Assembly: GCF_900102315.1 (NCBI RefSeq)
Contig: NZ_FNBL01000005.1
Location: 124,001 to 188,000 of the forward strand
DNA: 64,000 bases
Source of the DNA: Celeribacter baekdonensis
GTDB lineage: Bacteria > Pseudomonadota > Alphaproteobacteria > Rhodobacterales > Rhodobacteraceae
Reading direction: 5' to 3'
Shown in pieces: positions 1-8,994 of the stretch (position 1 is its first letter; each line of letters begins with the position of its first letter). The translations under genes and the position numbers were made by a program. The notes beneath the pieces are model-generated. The model was not told where the DNA came from and made no database searches. It worked only from the letters and a program-made list of their open reading frames with translations.

Positions 1-126
1 GCAATGGACGCCGCCAAAGCCAATGGCGAAGGCGCGACCGTGTACAAGGGCCGCCTTGTTGACATCGCGTCGATCAAACAGGCTGAGGTCATCGTCGCCC
101 AGTCCGAATTGATCGCCAATAGCTGA
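1..126 (+). CDS. HpcH/HpaI aldolase/citrate lyase family protein, C-terminal fragment
   Basis: Only the last 41 codons are in the window; the gene enters from the left edge and stops with TGA. The tail reads KGRLVDIASIKQAEVIVAQ, which matches the C-terminal end of CoA-ester lyases of the malyl-CoA/beta-methylmalyl-CoA lyase type (a glycine-rich turn, then GR-x-VD and a helix). These enzymes cleave or form malyl-CoA or related CoA esters in central carbon assimilation. With no active site visible, the substrate cannot be named. A strong intrinsic terminator follows within 50 bases, so this is the last gene of its transcript. Confidence 0.55.
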   Translation, partial: AMDAAKANGEGATVYKGRLVDIASIKQAEVIVAQSELIANS

Positions 127-172
127 TCTCCTCCGGGTGGGGCGGGGAGGCCCTGACTGTTGAGGTGACGCG

Positions 173-206
173 CGCCCTGGGGAGCAATCCCCAGGGCGTA
201 TTTTTA
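173..206 (+). terminator. Intrinsic terminator after the leftmost gene
   Basis: A perfect 11-base-pair stem (CGCCCTGGGGA with its complement) closes a GCAA tetraloop and is followed by TATTTTTA. It sits between the convergent lyase fragment and the AraC-family gene. The T-rich side is on the plus strand, so it mainly ends the plus-strand transcript. Confidence 0.9.
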
Positions 207-1049
207 CTGCAAAGGCACACAGATCAGCGTGACCAAATCCTCGGGTGCTGTGTCCATCGGCGTGTTTTCATAGAGTTCATAGGGCGGCGCATCGCGGGGC
301 ACTTCACCGCTTTGCGGCAACCACGACCCAAACAACGTGGCATAGGCCTTGGGCAAGCCCTCATAGGGGCCAACATAGCGTAAAACCGCATATTTGCCGC
401 CGACCAAAGCAATCTCCTCCAATGGCTCTTCGATCAAGGCCCCCTCCGGTACACTCATCCCCGCATAGGAGCGCAGCGCGTCCAAAGGCACCGATGAGGG
501 ATCGTCCAGATAGACGCCAATCATCGGCCCCGCCTGTTGCATCATCCCGCGCGCGCCGAGCACGGCACCGGCTTTGCCAAAGGCTTGATTCACTTTCATA
601 TAATCACCCAGATGCGCAATCGCGGCGAGGCGATGGGCGGGCATATCGCGGATGTCGATGTCGTACATTGTAAACTCCTTTTGTCGTGGCAGTGTCTCGG
701 ACAACGGCTGGGGCGTGACAAAGCCACGCTCCCGAAACGCGCCGGGGCTCATTGCATTTTGATCGCGAAAGGCGCGCGAAAAACTGGACAGATTGGGATA
801 GCCATGCCGGGCAGCGATTGCCTCAATCGGCTCACCCCCGCGCAACAATTCAGCCGCCGCAGCGCGCAACCGCACGCGCCGCACCGCCTGTGCGACGGTT
901 TCCCCGGTCATCGCGCGAAACACCCGATGAAAATGGAATCGGCTGAGCGCGGCCACCTCCGCCAATTGGTCCAGCGATAAATCCCCCTCCAAATTGGCCT
1001 CGATATAGGTGAGCACACGCAACAGTCGATGATCGTAATCTTGTGCCAT
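204..1049 (-). CDS. AraC family transcriptional regulator with GyrI-like effector domain
   Basis: A 281-residue cytoplasmic DNA-binding protein. Residues 1-115 hold the two helix-turn-helix units of the AraC/XylS family ([19 protein letters not shown], then an [20 protein letters not shown]-type second unit). Residues 125-281 match the GyrI-like small-molecule-binding fold of the Rob/SbmC/BltR group, so a ligand-responsive regulator is likely. The start was placed at MAQDYD because AGGGG lies about 8 bases upstream; the reading frame extends 31 codons further but without a ribosome site. It is divergent from accA, with a gap of about 110 bases that must hold both promoters. The ligand and targets cannot be read from the sequence. 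Confidence 0.85.
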   Translation of the reverse strand: MAQDYDHRLLRVLTYIEANLEGDLSLDQLAEVAALSRFHFHRVFRAMTGETVAQAVRRVRLRAAAAELLRGGEPIEAIAARHGYPNLSSFSRAFRDQNAMSPGAFRERGFVTPQPLSETLPRQKEFTMYDIDIRDMPAHRLAAIAHLGDYMKVNQAFGKAGAVLGARGMMQQAGPMIGVYLDDPSSVPLDALRSYAGMSVPEGALIEEPLEEIALVGGKYAVLRYVGPYEGLPKAYATLFGSWLPQSGEVPRDAPPYELYENTPMDTAPEDLVTLICVPLQ

Positions 1050-1162
1050 TCTTTGCCCCTTTCGCTCCTCGTCCTCGCATAGATGCGCTTTGCAAATCTT
1101 GCCGAGTTGCACCGGCGCGCGAAAATCGCCATATACAGACAAGACCAGTGTCGGAGTACAGC

Positions 1163-2125
1163 ATGACCCATTATCTCGAATTCGAAAAACCCCTTGCGGA
1201 AATCGAAGGCAAAGCCGAAGAACTGCGCGCCTTAGCGCGGGCCAATGCGGAGATGGATGTGGAAAAAGAGGCCGCGGGCCTTGATAAAAAAGCTGTCGAC
1301 ATCTTGAAAGACCTCTACAAAGGTTTGAGCCCCTGGCGCAAATGTCAGGTCGCGCGTCACCCGGATCGTCCGCATTGCCGCGACTATATCGAGGCGCTTT
1401 TTACCGAATACACCCCCTTGGCGGGCGACCGCAATTTCGCCGATGACCATGCGGTGATGGGCGGGCTGGCCCGGTTTAATGATCAACCCGTTGTGGTGAT
1501 CGGTCAGGAAAAGGGCCATGACACCAAGTCGCGCATCGAACGCAATTTCGGCATGGCCCGCCCCGAAGGCTACCGCAAAGCCATCCGTTTGATGGAGCTT
1601 GCGGATCGGTTTGGCCTTCCGGTCATCACTTTGGTCGACACCCCCGGTGCCTACCCCGGCAAAGGCGCCGAAGAACGCGGTCAATCCGAAGCCATCGCCC
1701 GCTCCACGGAGAAATGCCTGCAACTCAAAGTGCCGCTGATCTCAGTAATCATTGGCGAAGGCGGTTCTGGCGGGGCTGTGGCGTTCGCCTCGGCCAATAA
1801 GGTCGCGATGTTGGAACATTCGGTCTATTCGGTGATCACCCCGGAAGGCTGCGCCTCGATCCTTTGGAAAGACGCGGAGAAAATGCGCGAAGCGGCTGAG
1901 GCTCTGCGCCTGACCGCGCAGGATTTGCAAAAGCTCGGCGTGATTGATCAGATCATCCCCGAACCTTTGGGCGGTGCGCAGCGCGACCCGCAAGCAACCA
2001 TCGCCGCCGTTGGCAAAGCGATTGAAGCCCTGCTTGCACCGCTGAAAAAGAAAAAACCCGATGCGATCCTGAAAGAGCGTCGCAAGAAGTTCCTGGACGT
2101 GGGGTCAAAAGGGCTCGCGGCCTAA
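1163..2125 (+). CDS. accA: Acetyl-CoA carboxylase carboxyltransferase subunit alpha
   Basis: The alpha subunit of the carboxyltransferase half of acetyl-CoA carboxylase, which with AccD moves the carboxyl group from carboxybiotin to acetyl-CoA to make malonyl-CoA, the first committed step of fatty acid synthesis. The 320 residues match the usual length. The crotonase-like core shows [17 protein letters not shown] and [11 protein letters not shown], the glycine-rich oxyanion region. The start [10 protein letters not shown] is the family-typical one. It is transcribed alone and ends in a bidirectional terminator. Cytoplasmic. Confidence 0.97.
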   Translation: MTHYLEFEKPLAEIEGKAEELRALARANAEMDVEKEAAGLDKKAVDILKDLYKGLSPWRKCQVARHPDRPHCRDYIEALFTEYTPLAGDRNFADDHAVMGGLARFNDQPVVVIGQEKGHDTKSRIERNFGMARPEGYRKAIRLMELADRFGLPVITLVDTPGAYPGKGAEERGQSEAIARSTEKCLQLKVPLISVIIGEGGSGGAVAFASANKVAMLEHSVYSVITPEGCASILWKDAEKMREAAEALRLTAQDLQKLGVIDQIIPEPLGGAQRDPQATIAAVGKAIEALLAPLKKKKPDAILKERRKKFLDVGSKGLAA

Positions 2126-2141
2126 CACATTTATTTCAGAC

Positions 2142-2169
2142 AAAAACGCCGCCTTCACGCGGCGTTTTT
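2142..2169. terminator. Bidirectional intrinsic terminator between accA and the PPOX gene
   Basis: AAAAACGCCGC, a six-base loop, then GCGGCGTTTTT. A run of A on one side and of T on the other lets it end both convergent transcripts; the stop codon of the minus-strand gene lies inside its right arm. Confidence 0.92.
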
Positions 2170-2773
2170 ACCACATGCTGTTCGCGGCGCGCTCCGGCCA
2201 TTCTTCGTCATAGGCTTTGCCGCCGACACGGCCCTCGGTCAGCGCCGCCAAAATATCGCCCACACTCGGCAGTCCCGCGCTTTCGTCCCCCGCGGCCCAA
2301 AGCCCGGAGCGCATCAAAGCGCGCGCGCATTGGGTGTAAATCTCAGCAATCTCGATCACGATCACTGTCCGGGGATGGCGTCCGCCTTTTTCAAAAGACC
2401 GACACAGATCGTCATCGCCGGTGACAAACGCCCGGCCATTGATCCGCACCACGTTGTTGGACCCCGGCACAAAAAACATCAAAGAGACCCGAGGATCGCG
2501 AACGATATTGCGCAGGCTGTCGATCCGGTTGTTGCCGCGCCAGTCCGGCAAAGCCAGCGTTCCGGCGTCCAATTCACGCACCACAGCGCCATCGTCGCCG
2601 CGCGGCGAGGCATCGGTGCCTTCTGGTCCCACCGTTGAGAGAATGCAAAACCGCGACCGGGCAAGCCAGATGCGAAACTCCGGTGTGACGCGACGCGCCA
2701 CCTTTTGCGTGGCGGCGGGTCCGGGCGCGCCATAAAGCGCCTCAAGGTCTTCGATGGTTTTGATCGGCGTCAT
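2168..2773 (-). CDS. Pyridoxamine 5'-phosphate oxidase-like FMN-binding protein (MSMEG_1061-like)
   Basis: A 201-residue cytoplasmic protein of the split-barrel flavin-binding superfamily. The segments FCILSTVGPEGTDASPRGD, LALPDWRGNNRIDSLRNI and VSLMFFVPG are the characteristic strands and phosphate-contacting residues of the PPOX-type flavoprotein family. No specific reaction is assigned; members reduce or bind cofactors such as F420, FMN or haem. The start MTPIKTIEDL was chosen because GGAAG lies 8 bases upstream. It is downstream of nothing on its strand and probably has its own promoter. Confidence 0.8.
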   Translation of the reverse strand: MTPIKTIEDLEALYGAPGPAATQKVARRVTPEFRIWLARSRFCILSTVGPEGTDASPRGDDGAVVRELDAGTLALPDWRGNNRIDSLRNIVRDPRVSLMFFVPGSNNVVRINGRAFVTGDDDLCRSFEKGGRHPRTVIVIEIAEIYTQCARALMRSGLWAAGDESAGLPSVGDILAALTEGRVGGKAYDEEWPERAANSMW

Positions 2774-2830
2774 CTTGCATCTTCCTTTTACAGGCGGCCT
2801 AACCCGAAAGGATGACACAACAATGACGGA

Positions 2831-3574
2831 TTATGTCGCACGCGATGGCAACGTAAATCCAGCCTCAGCCATCAATTGATCCGAGGCGGTTTCAATCACC
2901 TCTTCCAGCTCTTTCATGACCTCTTTGATCGGCTTTCCCGGCGTGATCCGAGGCAAGAACTCGACCACGGCCAAACCGCGCGCGCGATACACGCCACGGC
3001 GCGGCCAGAATACGCCCACATTGGTGGCGGCGGGCACGATGCCTTGCCCGGTTTGTTCATACAGAACACCCGTGCCCACTTTGTACGGCATATGCACCCC
3101 CGCAGCCACTCGGGTGCCTTGTGGGAAAATGATCAGTTGCCCCGGCAAAGATGATCCGGATTTCACATCCGCGACCATCTTTTTGATCGCCTGCCCGCGC
3201 TTGCCACGATCCACCGCGACACAGCCGATCCGCTTGGCGTAATAACCAACGATCGGGGTCAAGGTGAGTTGCTTTTTCATGATGAATTTTGGCCGCGGGA
3301 CGACCGAAACGATCATGATGATGTCGAAAAAACTTTGGTGTTTGGAGGCGATCAAAACCTCATCCGTAGGGATGTCGCCCCGAATTTCGGAGCGCAGCCC
3401 AACCAACCAGCGCGCCGAAAACCGCACCCAACGGCAATAGGTCCGACACGCCGCATAGGCATAGACCCGGCTGATCATCGCAAAGGGTGCAAAGACAAGC
3501 GCCAGAACGATCATCGCCAGATACATCTGAACCACGAAGATCAAAGAGAGGAACCATTGAATCGGATAGGGCAT
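2831..3574 (-). CDS. plsC: 1-acyl-sn-glycerol-3-phosphate acyltransferase (PlsC family)
   Basis: A 247-residue membrane-associated acyltransferase that adds the second acyl chain to lysophosphatidic acid. The N-terminal hydrophobic segment (residues about 5-30) anchors it. HQSFFD is the HX4D catalytic motif, and FPQGTR is the substrate-binding motif that is usually FPEGTR. Its ATG overlaps the ftsX stop codon as TGATG, so it is translationally coupled as the third gene of ftsE-ftsX-plsC. The coupling links phospholipid supply with division and envelope remodelling, an inference from context. Confidence 0.9.
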   Translation of the reverse strand: MPYPIQWFLSLIFVVQMYLAMIVLALVFAPFAMISRVYAYAACRTYCRWVRFSARWLVGLRSEIRGDIPTDEVLIASKHQSFFDIIMIVSVVPRPKFIMKKQLTLTPIVGYYAKRIGCVAVDRGKRGQAIKKMVADVKSGSSLPGQLIIFPQGTRVAAGVHMPYKVGTGVLYEQTGQGIVPAATNVGVFWPRRGVYRARGLAVVEFLPRITPGKPIKEVMKELEEVIETASDQLMAEAGFTLPSRAT

Positions 3575-4473
3575 CACATCAATCTCCGTAGGGTTTGCAG
3601 AGCAGCAAACCGTGTGGCCAGAAACGCCACAAAACCCGCCAGCGGCGGGATCACACAGGGCCAGAACCACTGTAGCCCGGAAAAGCCGAGCCCGGTGAGA
3701 AATCCGCCCTCCAGCTGCGCACTTGGCAAAAGCGCTACGGCAACGGTGCCAAAAAACGCACCGATCACAGCCCCGGTAAAGCCACGCAGCGTAAAGCGGC
3801 GCTCAAAGGCGCGGGCGATATAGCTGTCCGTGGCCCCGACAAGGCGCAGGGTGCGGATCACTTGGGCGTTGGCGGCAAGTGCGGCATTGGCGGCCAGGGT
3901 GATCATCCCCGCCGTCACCCCTGCTATCAGGATCAAGGACACATAGCCTAAGAACCGAAGCCGACTTGCCGCCTTGATCAGAGGACGGCGCCAGCGGCTA
4001 TGGTCATCGAGAACAGCGCCGGGGGCTTCTCCGGCCAAGCGCAACCGCAGGCCTTCGCCATCATACCCCTCCGCCGTTTCGATCACTTCAATCAGTGCGG
4101 GCAAAGGGAGGGTATCGACTGGCAAGGACGGGCCGAACCATGGCTCAAGCAGCGCCATCTCTTCGTCCCGGCTCAAAACCCGCGCCGAGGCGACGCCCGG
4201 TGTGGTGTTCAACACATCAAGCGCGGCTTTGATCTGAGCGTCAACCTGATCTTCGGGCGCGGAAATGCGCACCGTGGAAGCGCGGGCCAACTCATTGCCC
4301 CAACGTTCGGCCAAACGTCCGGTTGCCAAAGACAAAGCCAGTGCAAACACTGCCAAAAACGCCATCGCCGCCGCGGTCAGCACCGTCAGGCGCGCGGTAA
4401 AACCCGAAGGCGGCACAACGCGGCCTTGCGCGCTTTCGGAAAAGGTAAGGAACGGCAAAAGAATGGTTTTCAC
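3574..4473 (-). CDS. ftsX: Cell division protein FtsX
   Basis: A 299-residue inner-membrane partner of the FtsE ATPase. One transmembrane helix lies near residues 28-52, followed by a periplasmic loop of about 110 residues and three C-terminal helices in the permease-like FtsX domain. FtsEX relays ATP hydrolysis across the membrane to activate peptidoglycan hydrolases or their activators at the septum. The start overlaps the end of ftsE as ATGA, the normal arrangement. The periplasmic loop is the likely contact for a peptidoglycan hydrolase regulator, but the partner is not in this window. Confidence 0.92.
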   Translation of the reverse strand: MKTILLPFLTFSESAQGRVVPPSGFTARLTVLTAAAMAFLAVFALALSLATGRLAERWGNELARASTVRISAPEDQVDAQIKAALDVLNTTPGVASARVLSRDEEMALLEPWFGPSLPVDTLPLPALIEVIETAEGYDGEGLRLRLAGEAPGAVLDDHSRWRRPLIKAASRLRFLGYVSLILIAGVTAGMITLAANAALAANAQVIRTLRLVGATDSYIARAFERRFTLRGFTGAVIGAFFGTVAVALLPSAQLEGGFLTGLGFSGLQWFWPCVIPPLAGFVAFLATRFAALQTLRRLM

Positions 4474-5147
4474 AGATCTGCCCCCGCCTGTTGAATGCGG
4501 CGATTGGAAATCCGCAACACCCGTGCGGGCACCTGAGATTTCGCCTGCCGAATCAAATGCATATCATGGGTCGCAATCACCACGGTTTTGCCCATGCGAT
4601 TGAGTTCGATCAGCAATTGCAACAACCGCAATGACATCTCCCAATCGACATTCCCCGTCGGTTCATCGGCCAAAATCACATCGGGGGACATGATCACCGC
4701 TCGCGCCAAAGCCGCGCGCTGGCGTTCGCCGCCGGAGAGTTCGGGCGGCTTGGCTTTGATCTGTTCGGTCAATCCGACCCAGGCCAAAAGGTCCACCAAA
4801 TCCTGATCGTCGCGCGGCCGGTCGGCCACCGTCAAAGGCAGGGCCACGTTTTCGCCCAGACTCAAATGATCCAGAAACTGGCAATCCTGATGCACCACCC
4901 CGATCTTGCGTCTGAGCTGTGCCACCTCATCACGCCCCATATCGCGGGTATCCTGACCAAGGATCGAAACCCGCCCCGCCGTCGCCTGTAGCTCGCGGTA
5001 GCATAGTTTGAGAAACGTGGTTTTGCCCGTCCCCGACGGGCCGGTTAAAAAGTGAAACGACCCCGGCGCAAGCGAGAGCGTCATCTCCGTAAGAAGCTCT
5101 CGCCCCCCGTAGCCGTAGCCAGCATCATGAAACTCGATCACACCCAA
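4470..5147 (-). CDS. ftsE: Cell division ATP-binding protein FtsE
   Basis: A 225-residue ABC ATPase with Walker A GPSGTGKTT (about residues 36-44), signature LSGGERQRAALARA and Walker B VILADEPTG. It works with FtsX at the division site. It is the first gene of ftsE-ftsX-plsC and is divergent from the zinc-ribbon protein gene across about 150 bases, where the promoters must lie. Confidence 0.94.
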   Translation of the reverse strand: MGVIEFHDAGYGYGGRELLTEMTLSLAPGSFHFLTGPSGTGKTTFLKLCYRELQATAGRVSILGQDTRDMGRDEVAQLRRKIGVVHQDCQFLDHLSLGENVALPLTVADRPRDDQDLVDLLAWVGLTEQIKAKPPELSGGERQRAALARAVIMSPDVILADEPTGNVDWEMSLRLLQLLIELNRMGKTVVIATHDMHLIRQAKSQVPARVLRISNRRIQQAGADL

Positions 5148-5297
5148 ACCCCTGTTCTCTGTCGCGACAGTTTTGCCTCACTGGTCAAAAGCTTTCAATG
5201 CAACTGTCGCAAAAACATGGACAATCTGGCTTGGGACGTTAACAATTCCGTCAAACTAAACGTGCTAAGCACGGATTTTGCTGTGGCAGGGGAAAAA

Positions 5298-6269
5298 ATG
5301 CGGCTTATTTGTCCCAATTGCGGAGCGCAATACGAAGTTGACGCACGTGTCATTCCCGACACGGGGCGCGATGTTCAATGCTCAAACTGTGGTCACACTT
5401 GGTTTCAACAGCCCGCGCATCAGGACAAGGATCTGGCCGAAGAGCTGGGATACGAGCATCCTGAAGAGGCCCCGGAGCAACCCGGTTTCGACGCCACGGC
5501 ACCAGCCGCCGCCGAGATGCCCAATTTTGACACGGAGCCTGAGCCCGAAGTCGAGGCAGAGCCAACACCAGAACCGATTGCCACTCCTGCGCCAGAGGTC
5601 ACACCCGAGGCTGAGCTAGAACCTGAGCCGGACATCGACGATGGCGCGGATGACACAGCCCCGGAAGATGAAACCACTCCAATCGACGAGGCCCGGCGGA
5701 GTTCTGTGCTCAAAGACAGCGTGCGCGACATCCTGCGCGCCGAGGTCGAATTTGACCAAACCATGCGCCGCCCGGAAAGTGATCCGCTTGAATCCCAACC
5801 TGATTTGGGACTGGAAGAGCCATCCCAAGACGCCGCCAAAAAGAGCCTTCGCGACCGCATGGCGCGGTTGCGCGGACTTGATCCGGCGGATTCGGGGATC
5901 ATTGCAGGGAGTGCCGCCGCTGCCACCGGCAAACGCCGCGATCTGTTGCCTGACATCGAAGAAATCAACTCCACCCTCAGCGCCTCATCAGACCGAGACG
6001 AAGACGGCACAGTGCCCGACGAAGACACCCGCCGCGCCCGCGCCGAACGTTCCAGCTTTCGCACGGGCTTTGGGCTTTTGGTGCTTCTCACCGTGGTCTT
6101 GGTCGGGCTCTATCTCTTTGCGCCGCTGATCGCGCAAAAGATCCCGTCGCTTGCGGGCGTGATGGACGCCTATGTGACGGTGGCAAATGGGTTCCGCGCC
6201 TGGCTGGATCGCGCCATGTCGGCGGCAAGCACGCGCCTCAACGCGCTTTTGAGCCAACTCAACAGCTAA
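5298..6269 (+). CDS. MJ0042-type zinc-ribbon membrane protein with acidic disordered region
   Basis: A 323-residue protein. Residues 1-35 form the MJ0042-type zinc ribbon with CPNC at 5-8 and CSNC at 28-31. Residues 45-165 are extremely rich in Glu, Pro and Asp (many P-E-P and E-P-E steps), so probably disordered. Residues 170-250 are charged, and a single membrane helix lies at about 258-282 with a short C-terminal amphipathic tail. The start has AGGGG directly upstream. Homologous genes commonly sit beside ftsE in alphaproteobacteria. Topology predicts a cytoplasmic zinc ribbon, tail-anchored to the inner membrane. Function unknown; a role in envelope or division control is only a guess from its neighbours. 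Confidence 0.8.
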   Translation: MRLICPNCGAQYEVDARVIPDTGRDVQCSNCGHTWFQQPAHQDKDLAEELGYEHPEEAPEQPGFDATAPAAAEMPNFDTEPEPEVEAEPTPEPIATPAPEVTPEAELEPEPDIDDGADDTAPEDETTPIDEARRSSVLKDSVRDILRAEVEFDQTMRRPESDPLESQPDLGLEEPSQDAAKKSLRDRMARLRGLDPADSGIIAGSAAAATGKRRDLLPDIEEINSTLSASSDRDEDGTVPDEDTRRARAERSSFRTGFGLLVLLTVVLVGLYLFAPLIAQKIPSLAGVMDAYVTVANGFRAWLDRAMSAASTRLNALLSQLNS

Positions 6270-6270
6270 A

Positions 6271-6313
6271 GCGTTCCGCCATAAACCTGTTTCACGGGTT
6301 TATGACGGAACGC
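6271..6313. repeat. Long imperfect inverted repeat without a T tail
   Basis: Two 17-base arms (GCGTTCCGCCATAAACC and its complement with one mismatch) flank an 8-base loop directly after the zinc-ribbon gene. No T run follows either arm, so it is not a textbook terminator; it resembles the REP-like palindromes that recur between genes in proteobacterial genomes. A transcript-end or mRNA-stabilising hairpin is also possible. Confidence 0.7.
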
Positions 6314-6402
6314 CCACACCATGGATATGTCTGGCAGCATCACTCCTTTCCCCTGTCTCAGGTTAAAGGCGTGACGCTTTAAGTGAGATCAACACTCTCG
6401 CC

Positions 6403-8946
6403 TCAAAACCGATCCAAAAGACGGTTGAGATAGTCACGTTCGTCTTCTGGGCGGTCTTGTTCGGCAGAGCGGCGGCGGATTTCATCGGTGAGTTCTTCTG
6501 CTCGGCGATAGACGTCCTCGCCTTCGTGAAGCGGCTCGTCTGACCCAAACTGCCCAGTGTCCCCAGCCGCGCGCCCAAGCGGATCACGCCGCATTGGATC
6601 ACTGCCAGATTGTCCGCCCGCTTCGCCCTGCTGGCCCTCTTGCTCCTGCTGCGATTGCGCCTGTTGTTCGCCAAGCTGGCGCATCCCGTCGCGCAGGGCT
6701 TCCATCGCCTCGGCCTGACTGTCGAGCGCGCCGGACAAATCGTTTTGGCCAAGCGCCTCTTCGGCCTCATCCATCGCCCGATCCGCCCGATCCAAAGCGC
6801 CGCCAAGCCCCTCCTCGTCGCCACCACCTGCACCATCCATCGACTGACGTTGGCGCGCCAGTTGATCGCGCAAGGCCTGTTGACGCTCGGCCAAAGACTG
6901 ACCATTCGGCTCCGTGCCCTGCCCTTCGTCTTCCTGTCCTTCGCCCCCCTGACCTTCACCCGTCTGGGGTGGCTCGCCCTGATTCCCCTGTTCACCTTGG
7001 GGCTGACCACCGCCGAACTGTTCTTGCAGGTCAGAAAACGTATCATCATTGAGCTGTTGTTGGTCGCGCAGCATGTCTTGCAAGCCTTGCATGCTCTCGC
7101 CGCCTTGGCCCTGCCCCTCGCTTTGCGTCACACGCATATTTTCAAGCATTTCGGCCAGCATGTCCAAAAGCTGCTGCGCCTCGGCCATCCGGCCCTGCTC
7201 CATCAATTCCTGAATGCGGTCCATCAATTGTTGCAACTGATCGCCGGTGATCTGCTGGCCGTCTTGCTCGCCTTGATCGGGCATATCGGTGTCATCACCC
7301 TGCTCGCCCTGTTGCTCGGCCAATTGCTGCATATAATCGCGGGTCGCCTCGCGCAGCTCTTGCATCAGCTTTTGAATTTCCTCCGGCGTCGCCCCGTCGC
7401 GCATGGCTTGACTCAGCCGTTCCTGGGCCTGGTGCAGCCGCTCAAGTGCGTCTTTCAACTGTCCATCTTCGAGCAAAAGCGCGACTTCCCAAAGCGCGTC
7501 CGTCACCTCACCAAGCTGTGCATCAGACATCGGGTCCTCGCGCCCCTCGATCATACCGACCACCTCGCGCAGGCGGAAATAATGGCGCATATCATCGAAC
7601 ATTTGCGTCGGATCAACCGTGACCGCGCGGATCACCTGGGCGGCGCGCGCGGCGTTTTCGCGGTTCCACAACAACTCTTGGCGGACATCAATCAAAGCCG
7701 CGGCCAGCGGGTCAAAAAACCGCCGCGTCGGCAGGATGGCCTCGCCAATGGCCTCTTCGCTGGCCTGCCCGGCCTCATCCCACGCGGTGAGGGAAATCTG
7801 AACCGGCAAGCCCGCAAACGGATGTTGAGCCAGATTTTCGCCGATCATGCCTTCGATCTCGTGCCGATCCCCGATCTGCGGCAGCGGCACCGTGACCTCA
7901 AGCACCGGACGATCCTCAGGCGGCAACACATAGCCATAGCGTTTTTCCACCGCCTCCGGGTCGCGCGTGATCGTCAGCACCGCGCGCGCCACACCGAAAT
8001 CATCGGTGAGGCGGAAATTTTGCCGGGTTTCACCCGACGGCGCACGGGTCATCGGACCGATCAATTCGGCTGTGGGGGCCGCGTCGGGCTGTAGCGCCAC
8101 ATCCCACAAACGCCCCGTTGGCCCATCAATTTCGATCTCGCCCGGTTGACGCACGGCAAAATCCGGCACCGCACTTGCACCCGTAATCGGCTCGCCGGAC
8201 ACGGTTTCGGACAGGGTTAAAACCCCGTCCTCACCATAAAAGCGCACGGTCACGTTGGAGCCTTTCGGCACATCAAACTGGTCTTTCAGATCCCCCAGAT
8301 ACAGCGTCGGCTTGCCCGAATAGGCCGGGGGTTGCACCCAACCTTCCCAATTTGGTCCAGCAGCAATGTTCGACCCGGAAGCGCCCAAATCGGTGGTCGT
8401 GCGGGCCTGTTCAAGAGAGCCAAACAGGCCCCCCATGCCCAGCGCGGTCAGCGCCATCAAACGCAGCGCGTAGGGATCGGCGGCAGACAGGCGCAGGGTC
8501 GGACCGACCGCGCGCACATCTTTGAGACGCATCAGCATACGGGCGCGATGCGCGGCCCAAAGCCCTTTTGACGCCGGATCATTGGCTCCGACCAAGGGCG
8601 TATCGGTGAGCGCCTGCAACGGTTGTCCCGGTAGCGCGGCATCCACCCGCGCCAAGGCCGCATGCGGCGCGGGACGGCGGAACCGCCAGAGACCTAAGGC
8701 AAAACTGCCAATCAGCGTCAGCGCCGCCAACGCCAAAACAACGATCCGCGCCATAGTCGGCAAAAGGTCATGCAGCCCCAAAAGGGCAAGCCCGCACATC
8801 GCCATCAAGACGGAGAAAAACGGCCAAAAGACCTGCCCGATACGTTCCAGCCAAAGCCCGACAGCCGTGGCAGTCAAAGCAAAACGCACCCGGCGCGCCA
8901 AAGGCCCGTTCAGGTTGAGGGTTCGTTTTTCTTGGTCAAATCCCAT
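6403..8946 (-). CDS. DUF4175/TIGR02302 low-complexity membrane protein
   Basis: An 847-residue protein of the alphaproteobacterial TIGR02302 family. The first 75 residues contain two or three membrane helices. Residues about 180-480 form a predicted periplasmic or extracytoplasmic beta-rich region. Residues about 510-800 are very rich in Gln, Glu and Gly and helix-forming (LAEQQGEQGDD, MLAEMLENM, repeated QGEQG steps). The C terminus ends NRLLDRF. The function is unknown. It lies 48 bases downstream of lysA in the argH-lipoprotein-lysA run and is probably co-transcribed with it, an order seen across Rhodobacterales. Confidence 0.85.
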   Translation of the reverse strand: MGFDQEKRTLNLNGPLARRVRFALTATAVGLWLERIGQVFWPFFSVLMAMCGLALLGLHDLLPTMARIVVLALAALTLIGSFALGLWRFRRPAPHAALARVDAALPGQPLQALTDTPLVGANDPASKGLWAAHRARMLMRLKDVRAVGPTLRLSAADPYALRLMALTALGMGGLFGSLEQARTTTDLGASGSNIAAGPNWEGWVQPPAYSGKPTLYLGDLKDQFDVPKGSNVTVRFYGEDGVLTLSETVSGEPITGASAVPDFAVRQPGEIEIDGPTGRLWDVALQPDAAPTAELIGPMTRAPSGETRQNFRLTDDFGVARAVLTITRDPEAVEKRYGYVLPPEDRPVLEVTVPLPQIGDRHEIEGMIGENLAQHPFAGLPVQISLTAWDEAGQASEEAIGEAILPTRRFFDPLAAALIDVRQELLWNRENAARAAQVIRAVTVDPTQMFDDMRHYFRLREVVGMIEGREDPMSDAQLGEVTDALWEVALLLEDGQLKDALERLHQAQERLSQAMRDGATPEEIQKLMQELREATRDYMQQLAEQQGEQGDDTDMPDQGEQDGQQITGDQLQQLMDRIQELMEQGRMAEAQQLLDMLAEMLENMRVTQSEGQGQGGESMQGLQDMLRDQQQLNDDTFSDLQEQFGGGQPQGEQGNQGEPPQTGEGQGGEGQEDEGQGTEPNGQSLAERQQALRDQLARQRQSMDGAGGGDEEGLGGALDRADRAMDEAEEALGQNDLSGALDSQAEAMEALRDGMRQLGEQQAQSQQEQEGQQGEAGGQSGSDPMRRDPLGRAAGDTGQFGSDEPLHEGEDVYRRAEELTDEIRRRSAEQDRPEDERDYLNRLLDRF

Positions 8947-8994
8947 AACATTTGCCCGATCCAGCCCGTTTTGCCGCGCCGGATCGCGCGGGTG

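Noticed and set aside
6610-8094. A 494-codon plus-strand open frame opposite the DUF4175 gene
   Set aside because: It is the antisense shadow of a Gln/Glu-rich coding region, which produces Leu/Ala-rich complements; the minus-strand frame has the family match.
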